From the NCBI RefSeq assembly GCF_030124175.1, contig NZ_JASKMT010000011.1, forward strand, positions 62,001 to 126,000: a stretch of DNA of 64,000 nucleotides. Reading direction: 5' to 3'. Shown piece after piece: positions 25,856-34,010 of the stretch (the first letter of the stretch is position 1; each line of letters starts with the position of its first letter). The stretch is from Streptomyces sp. 549 (GTDB taxonomy: Bacteria; Actinomycetota; Actinomycetes; Streptomycetales; Streptomycetaceae). The position numbers and the translations under genes were made by a program. The notes beneath the pieces are model-generated. The model was not told the DNA's origin. It searched no databases and saw nothing but the letters and a program-made list of their open reading frames with translations.

Positions 25856-26641
25856 GTGAGCCTGAGGATCGTTGTCTGTGTGAAGTACGTGCCCGACGCC
25901 ACCGGCGACCGGCACTTCTCCGAAGACCTGACCACTGACCGTGACGCGGTGGACGGCCTGCTGTCGGAGCTCGACGAGTACGCCGTCGAGCAGGCCCTGC
26001 AGATCGCCGACGAGGCCGACGACGCGGAGATCACCGTCCTCACCGTCGGACCCGAGGACGCCAGGGACGCGCTGCGCAAGGCGCTGTCCATGGGCGCGGA
26101 CAAGGCCGTCCACGTCGAGGACGACGACCTGCACGGCACCGACGCCATGGGCACCTCGCTGGTGCTCGCCAAGGCCGTCGAGAAGACCGGCTACGACCTT
26201 GTCATCTGCGGCATGGCCTCCACCGACGGCGTGATGGGCGTGCTGCCCGCGCTGCTCGCCGAGCGCCTGGGTGTTCCGCAGGTCACGCTGCTCTCCGAGG
26301 TGTCGGTCGAGGACGGCAAGGTGACCGGCCGCCGGGACGGCGACGCCGCCACCGAGCAGCTCGAGGCCGCACTGCCGGCCGTTGTCTCCGTGACCGACCA
26401 GTCCGGCGAGGCCCGCTACCCCTCCTTCAAGGGCATCATGGCCGCGAAGAAGAAGCCGGTCGAGTCCCTGGACCTGGACGACCTGGACCTCGACGCCGAG
26501 CAGGTCGGCCTGGAGGGCGCCTGGACCAAGGTCGAGGACGCCACCGCGCGTCCGCCCCGCAGCGCCGGCACCGTGGTCAAGGACGAGGGCGAGGGCGGCA
26601 AGCAGCTCGCCGAGTTCCTCGCGGGCCAGAAGTTCATCTGA
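25856..26641 (+). CDS. etfB: Electron transfer flavoprotein beta subunit
   Basis: 261 residues. The start RIVVCVKYVPDAT and the long middle DAVDGLLSELDEYAVEQALQ, VTVGPEDARDALRKALSMGADKAVHV and DLVICGMASTDG match EtfB. The beta subunit binds AMP and docks acyl-CoA dehydrogenases. An EtfA gene follows at 54 bases, as usual. The GTG at 25856 has AGGAG upstream. The 189-base upstream region contains an AT-rich stretch (GAGTAATAAACTTGG, 25743-25757) and a small hairpin CTGCCT/AGGCAG near 25807-25823, possible regulatory sites. A long acidic linker occurs before the C-terminal helix. Confidence 0.96.
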   Translation: MSLRIVVCVKYVPDATGDRHFSEDLTTDRDAVDGLLSELDEYAVEQALQIADEADDAEITVLTVGPEDARDALRKALSMGADKAVHVEDDDLHGTDAMGTSLVLAKAVEKTGYDLVICGMASTDGVMGVLPALLAERLGVPQVTLLSEVSVEDGKVTGRRDGDAATEQLEAALPAVVSVTDQSGEARYPSFKGIMAAKKKPVESLDLDDLDLDAEQVGLEGAWTKVEDATARPPRSAGTVVKDEGEGGKQLAEFLAGQKFI

Positions 26642-26695
26642 GCAGGTCCGCCCGCCCGTCCGCAGAGCCCGCACTTTCCTCGCAGGAGCATTCCC

Positions 26696-27658
26696 ATGGC
26701 TGAAGTCCTTGTCTACGTCGACCACGTGGACGGTGCCGTCCGCAAGCCGACCCTCGAACTGCTGACCCTGGCCCGCCGCATCGGTGAGCCGGTCGCCGTC
26801 CACCTGGGCGCGGGCGCCGACACGGCCGCCCCCACGCTCGCCGAGTACGGCGCCGTACGGGTGCTGACCGCCGACGCCCCCGAGTTCGCCGACTACCACG
26901 TGGTGCCGAAGGTCGACGCGCTGCAGGCCGCCCACGAGGCCGTCTCCCCGGTCGCCGTCCTGGTCCCCTCCTCCGCCGAGGGCAAGGAGATCGCCGCCCG
27001 CCTGGCGGTGCGCATCGGGTCCGGCATCATCACCGACGCCGTGGACCTGGCCGCCGGTGACGACGGCCCGGTCGCCACCCAGTCGGTGTTCGCCGCCGCG
27101 TTCACCACGCGCTCGCGGGTCAGCCGCGGCACACCGGTCATCACCGTCAAGCCCAACTCCGCCGCGCCCGAGGCCGCGCAGGCCGCCGGTACCGTCGAGC
27201 AGCTGTCGGTGACCTTCGGCGAGCTGGCGACGGGTACCAAGGTCGTCTCCCGCACCCCGCGGGCCGCGACCGGCCGCCCGGAGCTGACCGAGGCCGCCAT
27301 CGTGGTCTCCGGTGGGCGCGGCGTGAACGGCGCCGAGAACTTCCACCTCATCGAGTCGCTCGCCGACTCCCTCGGCGCGGCCGTCGGCGCCTCCCGCGCC
27401 GCGGTGGACGCAGGCTGGTACCCGCACGCCAGCCAGGTCGGCCAGACCGGCAAGTCCGTGTCGCCGCAGCTCTACGTGGCGGCCGGCATCTCCGGTGCCA
27501 TCCAGCACCGGGCCGGCATGCAGACGTCGAAGACGATCGTTGCCGTGAACAAGGACGCCGAGGCGCCGATCTTCGACCTCGTCGACTACGGCGTGGTGGG
27601 CGACCTCTTCGAGGTCGTTCCCCAGCTGACCGAAGAGGTCAAGTCCCGCAAGGGCTGA
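26696..27658 (+). CDS. etfA: Electron transfer flavoprotein alpha subunit
   Basis: 320 residues. The N-terminal domain starts [21 protein letters not shown]; the C-terminal FAD-binding domain has the signature [20 protein letters not shown], then [13 protein letters not shown] and [15 protein letters not shown]. With EtfB it forms the heterodimer that carries electrons from acyl-CoA dehydrogenases of fatty-acid and amino-acid oxidation to the quinone pool via ETF-QO. Operon with etfB (54-base gap). A G/C-rich hairpin at 27688-27735 ends the unit. The ETF-QO gene is not in this window. Confidence 0.97.
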   Translation: MAEVLVYVDHVDGAVRKPTLELLTLARRIGEPVAVHLGAGADTAAPTLAEYGAVRVLTADAPEFADYHVVPKVDALQAAHEAVSPVAVLVPSSAEGKEIAARLAVRIGSGIITDAVDLAAGDDGPVATQSVFAAAFTTRSRVSRGTPVITVKPNSAAPEAAQAAGTVEQLSVTFGELATGTKVVSRTPRAATGRPELTEAAIVVSGGRGVNGAENFHLIESLADSLGAAVGASRAAVDAGWYPHASQVGQTGKSVSPQLYVAAGISGAIQHRAGMQTSKTIVAVNKDAEAPIFDLVDYGVVGDLFEVVPQLTEEVKSRKG

Positions 27659-27687
27659 CCACTGCTTCACCCAACCCCCGGGTGCCA

Positions 27688-27735
27688 CGACGGCCGGGGT
27701 CCGGGACGGCTCCGGCCGCCGGGCCCCGGCCGTCG
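27688..27735. terminator. Hairpin terminator after etfBA
   Basis: Positions 27688-27699 pair perfectly with 27724-27735 (12 bp), and the stem continues through a G-U pair and 4 more pairs (27701-27704/27719-27722). It begins 30 bases after the etfA stop. Confidence 0.75.
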
Positions 27736-27750
27736 CGCGTCCGCGAGGTG

Positions 27751-27807
27751 TTGACGGAGGGCTCGGCGGGCGGCTAGCTTCCCAGACAGCTTCAACGTTT
27801 TGTTGAT
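27751..27807 (+). promoter_or_regulatory. Promoter with overlapping palindromic operator upstream of the DUF6986 gene
   Basis: TTGACG (27751-27756) and TAGCTT (27775-27780), 18 bases apart, form a good -35/-10 pair. Immediately after, TTCAAC (27791-27796) and GTTGAT (27802-27807) form an imperfect inverted repeat with a GTTTT centre, around the expected transcription start. The region is strikingly AT-rich. A repressor bound here (IclR-type sites look similar) would block transcription; the regulator is not encoded in this window. Confidence 0.6.
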
Positions 27808-27823
27808 TTCCTGAGGAGTGCCG

Positions 27824-29131
27824 ATGACGCAGGGCCGCCGGATCGCCACCACCTTCGACGCCCGGGTCGGAAAGGGCATCGGTGCGGCGCTCGCCGCCGT
27901 GGACGCCGAGCTGGAACGGCGTTACCCCGGTGACCCCGGCACCCGCCAGCCCGTGCACACCGTCTACGTGCCTGCCGACGCCTTCACCGAGGACACCGTG
28001 CGCACCTGGGGCGACGAGGCACTCGCCCTGCTCGACGCGCACGCCCCGGACGCCGCCGCGTTCGGCGCCGCCCTAGGCCTGGACGACGCGCTGGCCGGCC
28101 CGGTACGCGAACGGGTGCGGGCCAAGCTCACGCGCGAACCGGTGGAGGACCTCAGGATCGACTTCGAGGACGGCTACGGCAACCGGCCCGACGCCGAGGA
28201 GGACGCCGACGCCGCCCGCGCCGCCGAAGTCGTCGCGCGGGCGACAGCCGACGGCGACCCGGCCCGGGTGGCGCCGCAGGTCGGCATCCGCCTCAAGTGC
28301 ATGGAGGCCGCCGTCCGTGACCGCGGCATCCGCACCCTGGACATCTTCCTCACCGGCCTGGTGGAGGCCGGCGCGCTGCCCGCAGGGCTGCGCCTCACCC
28401 TGCCCAAGGTCACCTACCCCGAGCAGGTCACCGCGATGGTGCGGCTGTGCGAGCAGTTCGAACAGGACCGGGGCCTGCCCGTCGGACGCCTCGACTTCGA
28501 GATCCAGATCGAGACCAGCCAGTCCATCCTGGGCGCCGACGGCCGCGCCACCGTCGCCCGCATGATCGACGCGGCCCGGGGCCGCGCCACGGGCCTGCAC
28601 TACGGCACCTTCGACTACAGCGCCTGCTGCGGCGTCAGCGCCGCCCACCAGGCCATGGACCACCCGGCGGCCGACCACGCCAAGGCCGTGATGCAGGTCG
28701 CCGCAGCCGGGACCGGCGTCCGCCTCTCCGACGGCTCCACCAACGTGCTGCCCGTCGGCCCGACACCCCAGGTGCACGCGGCCTGGCAGCTCCACCACCG
28801 CCTGGTGCGGCGCTCCCTGGCCAGGGCCTACTACCAGGGCTGGGACATGCACCCCGGCCACCTGCCCAGCCGCTACGCCGCCGTCTACGCCTTCTACCGC
28901 GAGGGCTTCGAGGAGGCCGCGCTGCGCCTGGCCGCCTACGCGGGCAACACCGGCGGCTCGGTCATGGACGAACCCGCCACCGCCAAGGCCCTCAGCGGCT
29001 ACCTGCTGCGCGGCCTCGACTGCGGCGCCCTGGACACCGCCGAGGTGGAGCAGCACAGCGGCCTGACCCGCGAAGCGCTCGACGCCTACGCGGTACCGCG
29101 CCGCTCGGCCCTCACCGCGGCCGCCGGCTGA
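27824..29131 (+). CDS. DUF6986 family protein, HpcH/HpaI aldolase-like
   Basis: About 435 residues. A TIM-barrel like that of HpcH/HpaI aldolases and citrate lyase beta is suggested by LRIDFEDGYGNR (metal-binding Glu/Asp), RLKCMEAAVRDRGIRTLDIFL, LDFEIQIETSQSILG and LHYGTFDYSACCGVS. Family members are common in actinobacteria, often near ureide or purine catabolism genes, but the reaction is unknown. The ATG at 27824 has TGAGGAG just upstream; the GTG at 27818 overlaps it. The strong promoter/operator suggests substrate-induced expression. Confidence 0.8.
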   Translation: MTQGRRIATTFDARVGKGIGAALAAVDAELERRYPGDPGTRQPVHTVYVPADAFTEDTVRTWGDEALALLDAHAPDAAAFGAALGLDDALAGPVRERVRAKLTREPVEDLRIDFEDGYGNRPDAEEDADAARAAEVVARATADGDPARVAPQVGIRLKCMEAAVRDRGIRTLDIFLTGLVEAGALPAGLRLTLPKVTYPEQVTAMVRLCEQFEQDRGLPVGRLDFEIQIETSQSILGADGRATVARMIDAARGRATGLHYGTFDYSACCGVSAAHQAMDHPAADHAKAVMQVAAAGTGVRLSDGSTNVLPVGPTPQVHAAWQLHHRLVRRSLARAYYQGWDMHPGHLPSRYAAVYAFYREGFEEAALRLAAYAGNTGGSVMDEPATAKALSGYLLRGLDCGALDTAEVEQHSGLTREALDAYAVPRRSALTAAAG

Positions 29132-29271
29132 CGGCCCGGCGGGCGACGGCGACCCGCTGCGGAAGGCCGCGGGCGGGAGTCGGGGCGTGGGCACTGTCCG
29201 CCGTTGACAACGGCGGAGGTCGGGACCTCAAAGTTCGTCAGCGACGCCTGAGCGGGACGTCGGTGCGGCCC

Positions 29272-29286
29272 TAGCGTCCGCACATG
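29272..29286 (+). promoter_or_regulatory. Leaderless-type -10 element of the secreted hydrolase gene
   Basis: TAGCGT at 29272-29277 lies six bases before the ATG at 29284, and no ribosome binding site is present. This suggests a leaderless mRNA. Confidence 0.4.
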
Positions 29287-31020
29287 GATACGAACCGAAC
29301 GAGAAGGTGTCGACACCCGTGGCGCGCCACCGCTCTGGTGGGCGTGCTCATCGTCGCGGCGCCCGCCGTGCAGGCCTCTGCCGTGCAGGCGCCGCCGACG
29401 CGGGTCGAGACGGTGGTGGAGTCCCGTTCCCCCGTCACCGGGATCACCGAGACCGTGGTCCGGGTCAAGGTGCCGCTGCCCGCGTCGGTGGGCGCGCGAC
29501 CCGAGGCCTGCGACTGGCTGTCCTACCTGCGCTACCGCGACAGCGCCGGCCCGGACCGTTCCGCCGACGCCGACCGGATCCTCATCGCCCAGCCGGGCAT
29601 CCTGGAAGGCGCCGGCGCCTTCGACAGCGTCGCCCGGAACACGATCACGCAGGCCAGCGCCCGGGGTGAGCACATCGAGTTCTGGGCCCTGGACCGGCGC
29701 TCCAACTGCCTGGAGGACCGCACCGGCGTGCAGGCCGGCCTGGATTCCGGCGATCCGCACGACGCGATCGACTACTACTACCGCGGTGCTTCCGTGGACG
29801 GGAAGAAGTTCTCGGGCTTCCTTGAGAACCGCCAGCTGGGCTGGCTGTCCAAGGTCGGGCTGGAGCAGACGGTCCGCGACCAGTACGACCTCATGGTCGC
29901 GGAACTGCCGTCGCGGACCCTGCGCAAGGAGAAGTTCCTGTGCGGCGGCCACTCACTCGGCGGCGTGCTCACCGGCTACTTCGCCACCTGGGACTTCGAC
30001 GGTGATCCGGCCACCCTGTCCGACGCAGGCCACAACCAGTGCGCCGGCTACTTCGCTCTCGACACCACGATCTCCACCTCGCTCGGTGACCTCCAGGGCG
30101 CCATGCCCGAGGACGTCAACCTTCCGGACGTCGGCATCGGGTACGCCGCCGTGCAGGCCGGGCTGAACAGCGGGCTGCTGCCTCGGTCCGTCTCGGCGCC
30201 GGCCGTCGTCAACGCCGAGACGATGACGCTGCTGTCCGTGTCGGGGCTGTTCGCCGCCACCGCGCCGGACGCCGAGTCCGACATGGCCGCCGCCGTACCA
30301 CCGCGGTTCAACGTCGACCTCACCAACCGGTTCCTCTTCTCCAAGGACGCCGCGACGTTCCTGACCGGCAAGCCGGGCCTGAAGGACTTCCGGCTCACCA
30401 ACGAGGCCGCGCTCGGCGTCCTGATGGACGACCACTCGGTGCCGCTGTCCTTCATCCAGGCCAGCGTCGGCTTCTTCGACGGCGGCCCCGTCGTGGACAA
30501 GAACTTCCCCGTGGCCAACGGCAGCAACAGCAACCCGGCACTGCTCGGTACGGAGTACAAGGCGATCCCGGCAGAACCGCACGGCCCGCTCTACACCTGG
30601 CGCAACTACGACCGGGTGGGAGCCGACGACGATCCCGTCCACCGGTCCGCGGACGGGACGCCGTTCACCTCTGCGGCCAAGGAGGTCACCGACATCCAGC
30701 AGTTGGCACGCAGCCTGTCCGAACACCCCCTGGACTTCACCGAGAACTACTTCCCCACCAAGCTGGTCACCGACATCCAACTGGGCACGTCACCGCAGAT
30801 CAGCAGGTTCGTGGTGCACAAGGACGGTCTGACGGCCAATCCGACCCTCACCGTGCTGGCGGGCGACGGCCTGATCGACCCGGGCAGGCACCAGGACCTG
30901 GACCCGGTCGTAGCCCCCGGATACCAGCACCTGGACGTGCTCACCGCGGCGCCCGACCAGAACGACGGCCGCCCCGAGACGGTGTCCACCCACCTGGCCG
31001 AGTTCGCCACCCGGCGCTGA
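29284..31020 (+). CDS. Secreted alpha/beta hydrolase of unknown substrate
   Basis: 578 residues. The first 35 form a signal peptide (basic start, ALVGVLIVAAPAVQ core, ASA/VQA end). An alpha/beta hydrolase core follows: the nucleophile elbow CGGHSLGG puts Ser224 as catalytic, within a long protein rich in acidic loops. A late LTVLAGDGL and a GYQHLDVLTAA strand, with His, could give the Asp-His pair. It is longer than simple lipases. Extracellular esterase or lipase is the best guess. A 17-bp-stem terminator follows, separating it from the convergent cutinase gene. Confidence 0.7.
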   Translation: MDTNRTRRCRHPWRATALVGVLIVAAPAVQASAVQAPPTRVETVVESRSPVTGITETVVRVKVPLPASVGARPEACDWLSYLRYRDSAGPDRSADADRILIAQPGILEGAGAFDSVARNTITQASARGEHIEFWALDRRSNCLEDRTGVQAGLDSGDPHDAIDYYYRGASVDGKKFSGFLENRQLGWLSKVGLEQTVRDQYDLMVAELPSRTLRKEKFLCGGHSLGGVLTGYFATWDFDGDPATLSDAGHNQCAGYFALDTTISTSLGDLQGAMPEDVNLPDVGIGYAAVQAGLNSGLLPRSVSAPAVVNAETMTLLSVSGLFAATAPDAESDMAAAVPPRFNVDLTNRFLFSKDAATFLTGKPGLKDFRLTNEAALGVLMDDHSVPLSFIQASVGFFDGGPVVDKNFPVANGSNSNPALLGTEYKAIPAEPHGPLYTWRNYDRVGADDDPVHRSADGTPFTSAAKEVTDIQQLARSLSEHPLDFTENYFPTKLVTDIQLGTSPQISRFVVHKDGLTANPTLTVLAGDGLIDPGRHQDLDPVVAPGYQHLDVLTAAPDQNDGRPETVSTHLAEFATRR

Positions 31021-31054
31021 GCCGGCCACCGAAAGCAGAACCGGTCCGCACAAT

Positions 31055-31091
31055 GAAGGTGCCCGGGAGCGAATCGCTCCCGGGCACCTTC
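31055..31091. terminator. Bidirectional hairpin terminator between the secreted hydrolase and the cutinase
   Basis: Positions 31055-31071 pair perfectly with 31075-31091 (17 bp) around the loop AAT. It starts 34 bases after the hydrolase stop and ends 56 bases before the convergent cutinase stop. Confidence 0.85.
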
Positions 31092-31146
31092 GGCCGTTCA
31101 CCGCTGGGCGGTCACGCCGGCGCTCCCCAGTCACCGGCGAGTGCCG

Positions 31147-31818
31147 TCAGAACTTGCTCGCGGCGAACTCGGCCGCCTCGTTGGCGTTGGACCGGTAGCC
31201 CAGGTGCGCGAGCGTGTTGCCGCCACGCGCCTCACACACAGGGTCGCCCGACGCGCAGATGTCCAGCGTGCGGCTCTCGTAGGTGCCGGTGATGCTCCTT
31301 CCCTGGGCCCGGATGGGATTGCCGAACTGCAGCACCGCGGCGACCCGGGGTTCCAGGTCCGCCGGAATGCTCGCGACGATCGGACTGCCCACCACCGCAC
31401 CGGCGCTGCTGACACCGATGGAGTTGTTCACGACGTTCGCGCCCTGCGAGTACCCGACCAGAACGAACTGCTGGTCGGGACAGGAAGCCGCCTGACTGCG
31501 GACCCGGTTGACGAGGTCGGTGTTTCCCTGGGCGGCCGAGGTGGGGCTCAGGTTCGCCGGGTAGTCCACCGCGTAGCTGGACAGGGTCTTTCCGGTGGCA
31601 CGCCGCTGCAGCGCGGAGAACACCGGATCGCCCACGATCACGCCGAGATTTCCGGGTTCGAACGTGCCGCGTGCGGAGATCATCTCGATGTCGGTACAGG
31701 CGGCCGAAGCACTCGAGGCGGTCAGCGCGACCACGCCACCACCGCCCAGTACGAGAGCTGCCGCTACGGAGAGGCGGGCCAGCGGGCGCCGCCGGCCGCC
31801 GAACAGGGAAAGGCCCAT
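31147..31818 (-). CDS. Secreted cutinase family serine esterase
   Basis: 223 residues. An N-terminal signal peptide (basic RRRPLAR, Ala/Gly-rich core, ASSASA end) precedes the mature start ACTDIEMISARGT. The cutinase motif GYSQG places Ser124, and the Asp192/His205 pair lies in GDPVC and AHLGY, with Cys residues in the expected disulfide positions. Cutinases hydrolyse cutin, and mycobacterial Culp homologues act on lipids or phospholipids of the envelope. It lies 2 kb downstream of the Pks13-like operon, and mycobacterial loci pair such genes, but co-function here is unproven. Confidence 0.9.
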   Translation of the reverse strand: MGLSLFGGRRRPLARLSVAAALVLGGGGVVALTASSASAACTDIEMISARGTFEPGNLGVIVGDPVFSALQRRATGKTLSSYAVDYPANLSPTSAAQGNTDLVNRVRSQAASCPDQQFVLVGYSQGANVVNNSIGVSSAGAVVGSPIVASIPADLEPRVAAVLQFGNPIRAQGRSITGTYESRTLDICASGDPVCEARGGNTLAHLGYRSNANEAAEFAASKF

Positions 31819-32048
31819 GGGGGGTTCCTCCGGACGTCGAGTGCGGTCTCCGTTCCGGAAAGCCTGTCCCGGAGCACCGCACAGTCATTTGGTCCGTCGA
31901 AAACTAGTGGGGGTGACACGGCATTGTTATGCAGTGGAAAACAGAAAGAAACCCGCGTTCTCTCCGCCGATGAGTACGCGAGGCGAACCCCTTGTGCATA
32001 TTCGATTCGGGGGTAATCGGGGGTGCTCGGGGAAAGGTGTATGGGGCA

Positions 32049-32501
32049 TCAGGGGTTGAGGCGCCAGAGTGCGCGGGCCCACGCGATGTCGTAGAGCACC
32101 CACACGAAGTACAGGCCGACAAGGGCCAGCGACAGCGCATCCCCGGTGACGGCCGCCAGCAGCGCGAGTACCGGCACGGCGAACGCGAGCATGCCGAAGA
32201 AGCCCGCCCGCGGGCTGCGGCGTCCGAAGAAGAGCCCGTTCCATGCCTCATTGCCGACCAGCACCACGAACGACAGCACGATGGCCGCCACATCATCCCG
32301 GTCGAAGGCCCGGTACAGCACCACGCCCATCAGGACGTAGTAGACCGGGCCCACGACCAGGAATCCCTGGAAAGGGATCATCCACCGCGGCCGGCGCAGC
32401 TCACGGAACCAGCGCAGAGCGTCCTTCGACACCCAGAGGTTCCCAAGGACAGCCGCCGACACCACGCTGCCGATCGTCACCAATGCCGGAATCCATTCCA
32501 T
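32049..32501 (-). CDS. TspO/MBR family membrane protein
   Basis: About 150 residues, five hydrophobic helices. The tryptophan-rich loop PRWMIPFQGF, the VGNEAWNGLFFG segment and the C-terminal YFVWVLYDIAWARALWRLN match the TspO/peripheral-benzodiazepine-receptor family, which binds porphyrins and cholesterol-like ligands in outer or cytoplasmic membranes. The ATG at 32501 is chosen because the first helix starts right after it; no strong ribosome binding site is seen and a longer start at 32594 is possible. It stands alone. Confidence 0.8.
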   Translation of the reverse strand: MEWIPALVTIGSVVSAAVLGNLWVSKDALRWFRELRRPRWMIPFQGFLVVGPVYYVLMGVVLYRAFDRDDVAAIVLSFVVLVGNEAWNGLFFGRRSPRAGFFGMLAFAVPVLALLAAVTGDALSLALVGLYFVWVLYDIAWARALWRLNP

Positions 32502-32599
32502 GCCCGGCAGCGTAATGGCGCTGTCGATCAGGGGTAAGTGGTGCGACGCGAAGTCACCCGCTCGGAGATTCGCCCCTTTCCAAGCTCGCCCCACCCCGC

Positions 32600-33841
32600 T
32601 CAGGGGTCCGCGGAACGCAGTCGCCGGGCGGCCGGGCGGCCCGCCTCGTCCGGTCGGGCGACGGACTCAGCCCGGAGCGCGACTTCGAGGGTGAAGCGAC
32701 TCTCCGGGTCCCTCAGGCGGTCACCGAACAGCTTCTCCAACTGCCGGAGCCGGTAGCGCACCGTCTGCGGGTGGACGTGCAGCTGATTCGCGACGTCCCC
32801 CACGCTGTTGCCGCTCTGCAACCATGCCAGCAGAGTCTGCGCCAGCCGGTCGCGCTGCGGTTCGGGCACGGAGCTGAGCGGCGCGAGCCGCCAGTGGGAC
32901 AGCCGGCGCAACAGCGGCTCGTCGGCGTACAGCAGCAGGGTCGGCAGATGGTCGACGCACCGCACGGTGCCCCGGCCGGACGGCAGCAGGCCGCGGCGTA
33001 CCAGGTTGAGCGCGCGGGTCGCCCAGCGCAGCGAGTCGGCGGCCTCGGCGAGCGGGACCGTCGGCCCGATGGCGACCTGCCGGTCCCGCAGGACGGGCAC
33101 CGACGGCCGTCCGGGAGCGGCCCCTGACGGCGGGCCGGGGAGCAGCAGGCGCGGCGGGCGGGCGCCGGTGTCGACCAGGACACCGGCGGGCAGCAGCAGA
33201 CGTTCGTCCTCGGGCTGCGCCGGGGCGTCGAAGGTGATGACGGCGACGCGCCGCGGCAGCGGCCAGCGGGCGGCGTGGGCCAGTTCCCGCACGGCCTCCG
33301 GCGAGGCGGGCGCGTCGGCCAGTAGCAGGTCGAGCAGCCGTTTGCGGCGCCGTTGCAGTTCACCTGTGCTGTGCAACTGCTCCTCGGCGAAGCCCGACGA
33401 GGCGGCTTCGGCGATCTCGTGCATGTGCATCATGGCCGCCTCCCCGAGGGCGGCCACCACGTGCGGTTCGAGTTCGAGCGCGTCGGCGAGCACTCCCATC
33501 CGCCGCCACGCCACGCGGCTGCCGACCCGTAACGCGGCCTGCAGCGTGTCCAGGCTGCGGCCCTCCACGGCCTCTCCCCGGCCGATCTCCTGGTAGGAGT
33601 GGGCGATGCTGGTCCAGTCCCGGCCAGGCTCGTCGATGCGCTCGATGAACAGGGCGAGCGCGTCGACGACCCCGGCTCTGAGGTTCCGCGTGTAGGTGTC
33701 GTCCCCGGGACGCGAGTACTCCGGCACGCTGTGGCGGACCTCGCGTTCCACTTCCTCGATGACGTCGTCGAGGGACCGGCGCATGTGCGCGGTGATCTCC
33801 TCGGCGAGCGGTCTGGGTACGGCGGCGAAGGGATCCGACAC
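32600..33841 (-). CDS. PucR/CdaR-type transcriptional regulator with C-terminal helix-turn-helix
   Basis: About 413 residues. The C-terminal 60 residues are the PucR helix-turn-helix (LLAWLQSGNSVGDVANQLHVHPQTVRYRLRQLEKLFG). The N-terminal half is a helical effector-like domain (RRSLDDVIEEVEREVRHSV, then YQEIGRGEAVEGRSLDTLQAALRVGSRVAWRRMG), and a GGDEF-like or sensing module lies between. These regulators usually activate catabolic or biosynthetic neighbours. It is on the same strand and directly downstream of the Pks13-type operon, so it is a candidate controller of it. The GTG at 33841 follows GGAGGAG. Confidence 0.85.
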   Translation of the reverse strand: MSDPFAAVPRPLAEEITAHMRRSLDDVIEEVEREVRHSVPEYSRPGDDTYTRNLRAGVVDALALFIERIDEPGRDWTSIAHSYQEIGRGEAVEGRSLDTLQAALRVGSRVAWRRMGVLADALELEPHVVAALGEAAMMHMHEIAEAASSGFAEEQLHSTGELQRRRKRLLDLLLADAPASPEAVRELAHAARWPLPRRVAVITFDAPAQPEDERLLLPAGVLVDTGARPPRLLLPGPPSGAAPGRPSVPVLRDRQVAIGPTVPLAEAADSLRWATRALNLVRRGLLPSGRGTVRCVDHLPTLLLYADEPLLRRLSHWRLAPLSSVPEPQRDRLAQTLLAWLQSGNSVGDVANQLHVHPQTVRYRLRQLEKLFGDRLRDPESRFTLEVALRAESVARPDEAGRPAARRLRSADP

Positions 33842-33976
33842 CGGAGCTCCTCCCGCTGAGACGGTTGGACCGTTGGGCCTGTTGACACTATGCGGTACGT
33901 AGATCGGATGTGCTTGTCTCGCAGGTGTCACTTTTGGAGTACTGTGCACTCCCTTCTTGTACCTCGGTGACAGTTT

Positions 33977-33993
33977 CCGTACCCGCGGTACGG
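33977..33993. terminator. Short palindromic hairpin after the esterase gene
   Basis: CCGTACC (33977-33983) and GGTACGG (33987-33993) form a perfect 7-bp stem with a 3-base loop, 17 bases past the stop of the minus-strand esterase gene. It may end the lipid operon or act as a binding site for PucR. The assignment is tentative. Confidence 0.4.
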
Positions 33994-34010
33994 TCGTATG
34001 GCGGGGGCGG

